Notes under the pieces: model-generated
Database searches by the model: none
Told to the model about the DNA's origin: nothing
The model's input: only the letters and a program-made list of their open reading frames with translations
Program-made: the position numbers and the translations under genes
DNA from: Mycobacterium shigaense
Lineage (GTDB): Bacteria > Actinomycetota > Actinomycetes > Mycobacteriales > Mycobacteriaceae
Direction: 5' to 3'
NCBI RefSeq assembly: GCF_002356315.1
Contig: NZ_AP018164.1
Span: 4,092,001 to 4,156,000, forward strand
DNA length: 64,000 bases
In this document: positions 1-6,312 of the stretch, one piece after another
Numbering within the stretch: the first letter of the stretch is position 1
How the letters are laid out: each line of letters starts with the position of its first letter

Positions 1-1421
1 GCTTCGCCAAGGTGGAAGAGGAGTTACGCCAGCTCGCGGCGCGCCTGGGCGAGGTGGACATCACGGTGATCCCCATCGCGGCCAAGCACGGCGACAACGT
101 CGTGCACCGCTCCGATCGCACGCCCTGGTACAGCGGCCCCACCCTGCTGGAATACCTGGAGAGCGTCGAACTCGCGGCGCCGAACGCCGAGCCGTCGCGG
201 CTGCGCCTGCCCATCCAGTGGGTGTCGCGGCCCACTGCCGACGTGCGCCGGCGCTACACCGGGCGACTGGCCGCCGGAACGCTGTCGGTGGGCGACCCGG
301 TGGTCTCGTTGCCCGCCGACACCCGCTCGACCGTCACCGCGCTGGACACCCTCGACGACAAGCGCACGACAGGCGTTGCGCCGCTTTCTGTTTCGATCGA
401 ACTGGCCGATGACATCGACGTGGGCCGCGGCGACGTACTGGTCAGCGGTGCGGAAGACGCGGACGCGCCGGTGCTGGCCCGTGAGCTGGATGCGACGGTG
501 TGCTGGTTCGTCGACTCCCCGCTGCGGGCCGGCGACCGGGTGGCGCTCAAGCAGACATCGAAGACGGTGCGCGCCACCGTGCAGGAGCTGCACTCACGAC
601 TGGATCCCGAGACCCTCGACGAGCTGGACCAGCCGGTCGAGTTGACGCTCAACGACATCGGCACCGTCACGCTGCGCACCAGCTCCGTCGTAATCGCCGA
701 CCCTTACAGCGACAACCGGGACAGCGGTGCGTTCATCCTGATCGACGAGACCACCAACGACACCGTCGGCGCCGGGACCATCATCGAAGCCCGGGAGATC
801 AAGCCCGGCACCCATTCCCGCACCGACATCCGCTGGCATCCCTCGGCGCTGGACCGAAACCACCGGTGGCGCGCCACCACCCAGGCCGGCGCGACCATCT
901 GGTTCACCGGCCTGCCCGCCTCTGGCAAGTCGACGGTCGCGGTGGCCGTCGAGCGCGCGCTCGTCGAATCGGGGCGGGTGGCCTACCTGCTGGACGGCGA
1001 CAACCTGCGCCACGGCCTGTCCGACGATCTGGGCTTCTCCCCCGGCGATCGCACCGAAAACATCCGGCGCGTCGGCCATTTGACGCGGCTGCTGGCCGAC
1101 GCCGGCGTGGTCGCCCTGGCCTCGCTGGTGTCGCCGCTGAAGTCCGACCGTGAGACCGCCCGCACGCTGAACGATGCCGCCAAACTGCCGTTCATCGAGG
1201 TCCATGTCGCGACCTCGCTGGCCGAGTGCGAGCGGCGCGACCCCAAGGGTCTGTACGCGCGGGCGCGCAGGGGCGAGCTCAAGGGCCTCACCGGCGTGGA
1301 TGCGCCGTACGAGCCGCCGGAGGCCGCCGACCTGGTCATCGACACCACCGACGCCGACATCGACGAGCTGGTCGCGCGGGTCATCGATCTGCTCAACGAG
1401 CGCAGCCCGCGACCAACGTAA
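1..1421 (+). CDS. cysNC: CysNC, sulfate adenylyltransferase GTPase subunit fused to APS kinase (5' end outside window)
   Basis: Cytoplasmic sulfate activation enzyme. The CysN part is the GTPase subunit that works with CysD to make APS, and the C-terminal CysC domain phosphorylates APS to PAPS. The reading frame is open at the window edge, so the N-terminal G-domain motifs lie upstream. What remains starts late in the G domain, runs through the EF-Tu-like beta-barrel domains, and then enters the APS kinase domain with P-loop GLPASGKS and the DGDNLRHGL motif (about 910-1015). The APS kinase sequence is complete to its stop. A CysN-CysC fusion is normal in mycobacteria. No further sulfur-assimilation gene follows directly. 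Confidence 0.97.
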   Translation, partial: FAKVEEELRQLAARLGEVDITVIPIAAKHGDNVVHRSDRTPWYSGPTLLEYLESVELAAPNAEPSRLRLPIQWVSRPTADVRRRYTGRLAAGTLSVGDPVVSLPADTRSTVTALDTLDDKRTTGVAPLSVSIELADDIDVGRGDVLVSGAEDADAPVLARELDATVCWFVDSPLRAGDRVALKQTSKTVRATVQELHSRLDPETLDELDQPVELTLNDIGTVTLRTSSVVIADPYSDNRDSGAFILIDETTNDTVGAGTIIEAREIKPGTHSRTDIRWHPSALDRNHRWRATTQAGATIWFTGLPASGKSTVAVAVERALVESGRVAYLLDGDNLRHGLSDDLGFSPGDRTENIRRVGHLTRLLADAGVVALASLVSPLKSDRETARTLNDAAKLPFIEVHVATSLAECERRDPKGLYARARRGELKGLTGVDAPYEPPEAADLVIDTTDADIDELVARVIDLLNERSPRPT

Positions 1422-1488
1422 CCAACAGGTTTCGAATCCGGTGTGCGGTTGACGAATCCGCGGCATCGGTGCCAGCATTGCCGCGTAT

Positions 1489-1656
1489 GCACCTCGCTAG
1501 GTGAGGCGTCTGCATGGATACAGGCCACTGACCTTGAACGTCGAAAGACGCCACGGGTCAGGACAGCTCTTCCCGGCACAAGGGTTGAGCCCAAGTGGCT
1601 TCCGAGCAAAAGCCCGGATACGCCGTGCAGTGCCAAAGCTCTGACGAGAGGGGTGC
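1489..1656 (+). ncRNA. M-box (ykoK) magnesium riboswitch
   Basis: The strand carries the conserved blocks of the M-box aptamer in order: GCTAGGTGAGGC (1496-1507), ATGGATACA (1514-1522), GTCGAAAGACGCCA (from 1540), then GGGTCAGGACAG and AGCTCTGACGAGAG at the 3' side. The ends can close a P1 helix (GCACC 1489-1493 with GGTGC 1652-1656). M-box RNAs bind Mg2+ and lower expression of the downstream gene when Mg2+ is plentiful; in M. tuberculosis they precede Rv1535 and a PE/PPE operon. Here the RNA points at the PPE gene starting at 1971. No U-tailed terminator is visible after it. A weak TTGACG at 1449-1454 could be the -35 of its promoter. Confidence 0.93.
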
Positions 1657-1716
1657 CACGCCCAATTGGCTTGTCGGGCAGTATCACTCCTTTGTGCAAC
1701 ACTAGCGCCGCGCGCC

Positions 1717-1817
1717 ATGGCCATGAGGAGGTGAAAGCGACGTCCAGTCCAGGTGCTAGTCGCCCTCCCAGATCGGCCGTAGCAACGCTTCGGCACCTCG
1801 CCGTTTCCACCATCTGA
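1717..1817 (+). other. two overlapping mini-ORFs in the M-box leader
   Basis: ATG at 1717 opens a five-codon ORF (M-A-M-R-R) whose tandem AGG AGG codons end at a TGA (1732-1734) overlapping a GTG at 1731. That GTG starts a 28-codon frame ending at 1817. The AGGAGG that encodes Arg-Arg overlaps the second ORF too closely to be an ideal Shine-Dalgarno for it. Rare AGG codons in a leader could make translation sensitive to arginine tRNA. Neither peptide resembles anything I know, so this may be chance. Confidence 0.25.
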
Positions 1818-1917
1818 ATCGCCCACTGCCGCTTCGTTATCGAGCACGCGTCGTTGACGCGCGCGGATTCGCGCGCCCCGACGCGGGTTCATTCCGCTTG
1901 ACGCAAGGAGAAGCCCG

Positions 1918-1974
1918 ATGACAACTGCCACGACACGGCCCAAAACGACAGTGAGAATGGAGCGGTCGCAATGA
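1918..1974 (+). CDS. 18-residue Thr-rich leader peptide coupled to the PPE start
   Basis: An ORF of 18 codons begins at ATG 1918 behind a good AAGGAG (1905-1910) and ends in TGA 1972-1974, which overlaps the PPE start codon ATG 1971 as ATGA. The product is MTTATTRPKTTVRMERSQ, with six threonines. The ribosome binding site belongs to this ORF and no separate one is visible for the PPE start, so PPE translation is probably coupled to it. It lies about 260 nt downstream of the M-box. The role is unknown; an attenuating leader peptide is an inference. Confidence 0.5.
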   Translation: MTTATTRPKTTVRMERSQ

Positions 1975-3124
1975 CCATGTTGCTCGACTATGGCCCCCCT
2001 CGGAAATCAACTCCGGCAAGATGCATGCCGGCCCGGGATCGGCATCGATGCTGCGCGCCGCAGCCGCCTGGACCGAATTGGCAGCCGAATTGCGCTCCCA
2101 CGCGGCCCCTTACGGGTCAGCAGTCTCCGTCCTGACCAGCCAAAGCTGGCGTGGTGCCGCGTCGCTTGCCATGGCGGATGCAGCCGCGCCATATGTGGTG
2201 TGGATGAATATGACTGCGATGCAGGCAGAGCAGACCGCGGAACAGGCAACGGCCGCCGCCTCGGCCTTCGAGACAGCGTTCGCAATGACGGTGCCCCCCG
2301 CGGCGATCGCGATCAACCGCACCGCGCTGGCGTCGCTGGTCGCGTCGAACACATTCGGGCAGAACGCGTCAGCAATCGCGGCCACCGAAGCCCACTACGG
2401 AGAAATGTGGGCGCAGGACGCTGCCGCCATGTACGGCTACGCCGGGCAGTCGGCCGCGGCCACCAAGGTGCCGTCGTTCAGCACGGCACCACAAACGACC
2501 AACTCCGGCGGTCAGAACGAACAGGTCGCCGCGGTTACTCAGGCCGCCAGCTCGTCGGCGACGACCGAAACGCAGGCGACATTGTCGCAAGCCGCACCGT
2601 CGATTACCTCGACCCTGCAGAATCTTTCGTCTCCCGCCGCTGCCACCTCCTCAAACTCGTCGTCGATCCTGGATCCCAACGCCAACTTCTGGAACACGCT
2701 GACGTCGACCGGAGCCCTCAATCCGTCCCAGATCGTCACGGCATCCACGCTCGGGACCAACGGCGCCAGCAGCATCGTAGGCGACGGGGCGCTGGACAGC
2801 TTCGCAACGCTAGCGTCGTCGTACGGCGCTGGCGCGCAAGAAATCTCCGGTCCCGCAACCTCGGTGACAGCAGGATTGGGACAGGCGACATCGATCGGAC
2901 ACTTGTCGGCGCCGTCCGACTGGGCTGCGACAGCCCCGCCGGCAGCTCCGCTCAGCCCGGCGTTGGCAACCAGCCCCATCGGCGCGCAGGCGCAAGCCGC
3001 ATCCGGCATGCCCGGGATTGCGCCGGCCACCCTGGCCGAGCACGCGACACTACGTGCCGTCCTTCCGGACAACCGGTTTCTTGCCCGCCCGCCGATGGTG
3101 CCGCGGTGGCCGTCCACCGGATAA
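1971..3124 (+). pseudogene. PPE-family protein (PPE-SVP-like), frameshifted near its start
   Basis: The N-terminal codons from ATG 1971/1977 read MTMLLDYG, then the frame breaks in a run of six C (1994-1999). The PPE body continues in another frame as EINSGKMHAGPG from 2003 to the stop at 3124. One extra C would join the two into MLLDYGPPSEINSGKM. Downstream are the WRG (WxG) turn of the PPE helical domain and, late in the protein, GHLSAPSDW, which resembles the SVP signature. Without the shift, translation could begin at ATG 2021 and lose about 15 residues needed for the PE-interaction helix. PPE proteins are normally exported by ESX type VII systems. No PE partner gene is present. Confidence 0.85.
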
Positions 3125-3196
3125 GGCGCAGCGCCACCTAGATTCACCGCGATCTAATCACTTGGTCCGCGATGCAGCGCGCGCCACTATGCGTGC

Positions 3197-3313
3197 GTGA
3201 GCGAATGGCGTGGCCGAGTCGCATCAATCTCGGTGGACTGGTGGGCGACCCTGGTCGCCGGGGTGATCACCGCGCTGGCGGTGGCCGGCGTGCTCCCGAA
3301 GATTCCGTGGTGA
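3197..3313 (+). CDS. 38-residue membrane miniprotein upstream of the YeiH-like exporter
   Basis: GTG 3197 opens a 38-codon frame (begins VSEWRGRVAS, ends AGVLPKIPW) that stops at 3311-3313, four bases before the ATG of the exporter gene. A hydrophobic stretch around WWATLVAGVITALAVAGV would make one transmembrane helix ending in Lys-Ile-Pro-Trp. A CACTAT box at 3185-3190 lies six bases before the start, so the mRNA may be leaderless. The tight spacing suggests co-translation and a partner or accessory role for the transporter. I recall similar short proteins upstream of this family in other mycobacteria, but that is from memory. Confidence 0.6.
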   Translation: MSEWRGRVASISVDWWATLVAGVITALAVAGVLPKIPW

Positions 3314-3317
3314 ATCC

Positions 3318-4445
3318 ATGAGCACCACCGATGTCGGATCCCTCGAACCCGACGAGACGGTGGCCGAGCCGAGCTTCACCAGCAACCGACCGCTGGACTA
3401 CGTGCCGGGCATCTTGCTGCTGATCGGGGTGGGGCTGCTGGGTAAGTACGCCCAGATCTGGTGGAACACACTGGCCAAGCACGAACACTGGCGTGTGCCC
3501 GATATCGAATACGTGTTGTGGGCCATCGTGATTGGGTTGCTGATCACCAACACCGTGGGCCTGCACCGGATCTTTCGCCCGGGCGTGCAGACCTACGAGT
3601 TCTGGCTCAAGGTCGGCATCGTGGTGCTCGGGGCGCGGTTCGTGCTGGGCGACATCATCAAGCTCGGCGGCCTGAGCCTGGTCCAAATTCTGGTGGACAT
3701 GGTGATCGCGGGAACGATCATCATCGTCGTGGCGCGGGCGTTCGGGTTGTCCGGCAAGCTGGGCTCGCTGCTGGCGATCGGCACGTCGATCTGCGGCGTG
3801 TCGGCCATCGTGGCCGCCAAGGGCGCGATCCGCGCCCGCAACTCCGACGTCGGCTACGCCATCGCGGCGATCCTGGCGCTGGGTGCGGTGGCCCTGTTCG
3901 TGTTGCCGCCGCTGGGGCACGCCATCGGCCTGACCGACCGGGAATTCGGGTTGTGGGCGGGGCTGGCCGTGGACAACACCGCCGAGACGACCGCGACCGG
4001 CTACCTGTTCTCCGATCACGCCGGCAAGATCGCGGTGCTGGTCAAGTCGACCCGCAACGCGCTGATCGGATTCGTCGTACTCGGCTTCGCCCTGTACTGG
4101 GCGGGCCGCGGCCAGGCCGACGAGATCGCCCCCGGCGCAAAGGCCAAGGCTGCATTCGTCTGGCAGAAATTCCCGAAGTTCGTGCTGGGCTTTTTGGCGG
4201 TATCGGCGATCGCGACCGCGCACTGGCTGAGCAAAGGGCAAACCGCCAACCTCGCCAACGTGTCGAAGTGGGCGTTCCTGCTCACCTTTGCCGGCGTCGG
4301 CCTCAACACCGACATCCGCCAAATCGCGCGCACCGGATGGCGTCCGCTCGTCGTTGCTGTGATCGGGCTGACGGTCGTGGCATCGGTCTCGCTGGGCATC
4401 GTCCTGCTCACCTCGCGCGTATTGCATTGGGGCACAGGCGCCTAG
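3318..4445 (+). CDS. UPF0324/YeiH-family putative sulfate exporter
   Basis: Integral membrane protein of 375 residues with about ten predicted hydrophobic helices. It carries the family hallmarks: SICGVSAIVAAKGAIRAR (about residues 152-170) and WAGLAVDNTAETTATGY (about 211-228). Members of this family (E. coli YeiH) are annotated as putative sulfate exporters, and direct transport data are scarce. The start ATG follows the 38-residue ORF by four bases. Location 1.9 kb from cysNC fits a link with sulfur metabolism, but the riboswitch/PPE unit lies between them, so this is only suggestive. Confidence 0.85.
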   Translation: MSTTDVGSLEPDETVAEPSFTSNRPLDYVPGILLLIGVGLLGKYAQIWWNTLAKHEHWRVPDIEYVLWAIVIGLLITNTVGLHRIFRPGVQTYEFWLKVGIVVLGARFVLGDIIKLGGLSLVQILVDMVIAGTIIIVVARAFGLSGKLGSLLAIGTSICGVSAIVAAKGAIRARNSDVGYAIAAILALGAVALFVLPPLGHAIGLTDREFGLWAGLAVDNTAETTATGYLFSDHAGKIAVLVKSTRNALIGFVVLGFALYWAGRGQADEIAPGAKAKAAFVWQKFPKFVLGFLAVSAIATAHWLSKGQTANLANVSKWAFLLTFAGVGLNTDIRQIARTGWRPLVVAVIGLTVVASVSLGIVLLTSRVLHWGTGA

Positions 4446-4467
4446 CGCAGTCGCAACCCCGACCCGG

Positions 4468-4507
4468 TAACGTGGCGCGAATGCGGCCGACGCGGATAGA
4501 CGCCTGA
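4468..4507 (+). promoter_or_regulatory. -10 box with a leaderless eight-codon leader ORF
   Basis: TAACGT (4468-4473) ends seven bases before ATG 4481, which begins MRPTRIDA and stops at 4507. That spacing predicts a transcript starting at the A of the ATG. The ORF is in frame with, but stops ten bases before, the GAP-family gene at 4517. It may be only the promoter and 5' leader of that gene. Confidence 0.35.
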
Positions 4508-4516
4508 CGCCCCGCG

Positions 4517-5179
4517 ATGTGGATCACCATCCTGGTCATGGCCGTCGCGATGAGCCTGGAGCCGTTCCGGATCGGCATGACCGTGCTGATGCTCAATCGG
4601 CCCAGGCCGACGCTGCAACTGCTCGCATTCCTGTCCGGCGGTTTCGCGATGGGCATGACCGTGGGCCTTCTCGTCTTGTTCGTACTGCAACGCAAGCTGC
4701 TGACCTCGTCCCACGTCAGCCTGCCGGGACTGCAGATGCTGATCGGTGCGCTGGCACTGCTGGTGGCGGCGGTGCTGGCCGCACAGGTCGTGACCCGGGG
4801 CAACGGCGGGGAAACGCCTGCCACCGAACGGCTCTCGCCGCGGATGCGGCGACTGCTCACCGGGCGTTCGCTTTGGGTTGCCGGGGTGGCCGGCCTCGGG
4901 ATGGCCCTGCCCTCCGTCGACTATCTGGCCGCGCTGACCGTCATCGTGGCGTCCGGGACGGCCGCCCTGACCCAGATCTCCGCCCTGGTGGTCTTCCATG
5001 TCGTGGCGTTCGCGCTCGTGGAGATCCCCCTGCTCGCCTACTTGCTGGCGCCCCGGCAGACGCATGCGTCGATGACCGCGTTGCACAGGTGGGTTCGGTC
5101 TCGTCGCCGCCTCGAGGTCGCCGCCGTGCTGGCGACGGCCGGATGCGTGCTACTCGCCGTCGGCGTAACGGGCCGATAG
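4517..5179 (+). CDS. GAP/Sap-family membrane protein (sulfolipid-1-addressing-like)
   Basis: A 220-residue protein with six predicted membrane helices, starting MWITILVMAVAMSLEPFRIG, typical of the GAP (GPL-addressing) / Sap (sulfolipid-addressing) family. Relatives are encoded beside glycolipid loci in mycobacteria and help move the finished lipid across the envelope with MmpL transporters. Position fits: it is followed by the PE-PPE-domain hydrolase gene and lies next to an MmpL/PapA/Pks block, as sap lies beside mmpL8-papA1-pks2 in M. tuberculosis. The cargo is inferred to be the acyl-trehalose made here. Confidence 0.85.
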   Translation: MWITILVMAVAMSLEPFRIGMTVLMLNRPRPTLQLLAFLSGGFAMGMTVGLLVLFVLQRKLLTSSHVSLPGLQMLIGALALLVAAVLAAQVVTRGNGGETPATERLSPRMRRLLTGRSLWVAGVAGLGMALPSVDYLAALTVIVASGTAALTQISALVVFHVVAFALVEIPLLAYLLAPRQTHASMTALHRWVRSRRRLEVAAVLATAGCVLLAVGVTGR

Positions 5180-5230
5180 GGCAGGCATGCAGTACTGTGG
5201 ACGGCAGCAACTCGGGGGGACACGAAGCGG

Positions 5231-6307
5231 ATGAAGCAGCTGATCGCTGGAGCGCTCGCCACCTTGGTGGTCGGTTCGGCCGGGGGACTCGGGACGGGCA
5301 TCGCATCGAGTGACCCGGGATTGCCCTGGGCGCCCCCCGCGCCGTCCCCGGTCGGGGACGACGCCAACGCGAAAACCGTTTACGCGCTTGGTGGTGCGCG
5401 GGCACCGGGTATTCCCTGGTACGACTACACCAATCGCGCGGGCTCCGCATATTTTCCGAAAGCCAAGCGCGACCTCATCGACTATCCGGCCGGCGCACCG
5501 TTCAGCTGGGTGCCGCAGGAGCTGTTCCCCGGACGGCGGGACAACGTGACGATCGGTCAGGCTGCCGATCAAGCCACGAACAGCCTGGATCAGGCCATCC
5601 GCCGCGGAACCGAGCCGGCCGCCGCCGTCGGGTTGTCGCAGGGCACCCTGGCCCTCGACCAGGAACAGGTGCGGCTGGCCCACGATCCGACCGCGCCACC
5701 GCCAGACAAGCTGCAGTTCACCACGATTGGTGATCCGATGGGCACCCACGCGTTCGGGGCCAGCTTCCTGGCCGGCATCTTCAAGCCCGGCGACTACGTC
5801 CCGTTCATCGACTACACGATGCCGCGGCCGGTGGACAGCCAATACGACACCAACCGGGTCATCGCCTCCTACGACGGTCTCGCCGATTTCCCCGACCGCC
5901 CGGACAATCTGCTGGCCGACGCCAACGCGGCCGTCGGGTCGGCGATCGTGCACACCCCTGCCGCATTTACCGGCCCCGACGCCGTGCCCCCGCAGAACAT
6001 CAGGACCACCGTCAACTCGCGCGGGGCGACGACGACGACGTATCTGATTCCAGTGAACCATCTTCCGCTGACGCTGCCGCTGCGCTACCTGGGTTGGTCC
6101 GACGGCTTGGTGAACCAGATCGACGCGATCCTGCAGCCCCAGATTGATGCGGGCTACTCGCGCAACGACAATGTGCTCAACCGGCCGACGTACGTGGATC
6201 CCGCACATGGGATGGACCCCGTCGGCAGCCTCGATCCCGGCACTCGCGATTCGATCGAGAACGCGTTCGCGCAGCTGCGCGGGTTCCTCCCGCCGCCACC
6301 CGGCTGA
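5231..6307 (+). CDS. PE-PPE-domain serine hydrolase, Chp2-like acyltransferase
   Basis: A 358-residue exported protein of the PE-PPE domain family (alpha/beta hydrolase fold). The N-terminus has a hydrophobic signal/anchor segment (residues 1-27, ending near GTGIASSDPG). The nucleophile elbow is GLSQG (about residue 138). Chp1 and Chp2 of M. tuberculosis, and the PE protein of the trehalose polyphleate locus, transfer acyl chains between diacyl-trehaloses to give the polyacylated lipid outside the membrane. This gene is convergent with mmpL10, with five bases between stop codons. TACTGT at 5193-5198 and GGGGGG upstream are plausible promoter and ribosome-binding elements. The exact product (PAT or polyphleate) cannot be decided from sequence. 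Confidence 0.87.
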   Translation: MKQLIAGALATLVVGSAGGLGTGIASSDPGLPWAPPAPSPVGDDANAKTVYALGGARAPGIPWYDYTNRAGSAYFPKAKRDLIDYPAGAPFSWVPQELFPGRRDNVTIGQAADQATNSLDQAIRRGTEPAAAVGLSQGTLALDQEQVRLAHDPTAPPPDKLQFTTIGDPMGTHAFGASFLAGIFKPGDYVPFIDYTMPRPVDSQYDTNRVIASYDGLADFPDRPDNLLADANAAVGSAIVHTPAAFTGPDAVPPQNIRTTVNSRGATTTTYLIPVNHLPLTLPLRYLGWSDGLVNQIDAILQPQIDAGYSRNDNVLNRPTYVDPAHGMDPVGSLDPGTRDSIENAFAQLRGFLPPPPG

Positions 6308-6312
6308 GCCGG

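Noticed and set aside
1425..1445. tRNA T-arm-like sequence (GGTTTCGAATCC)
   Set aside because: The flanking bases do not form a five-pair T-stem and no acceptor or anticodon arm is present.
1443..1817. 124-codon ORF between cysNC and PPE
   Set aside because: It runs through the M-box aptamer, whose structure explains the conservation; the translation has no coding character.
1990..3141. 383-codon ORF overlapping the PPE gene
   Set aside because: Arg-rich shadow of the PPE frame; only the PPE frame has the WxG and PPE motifs.
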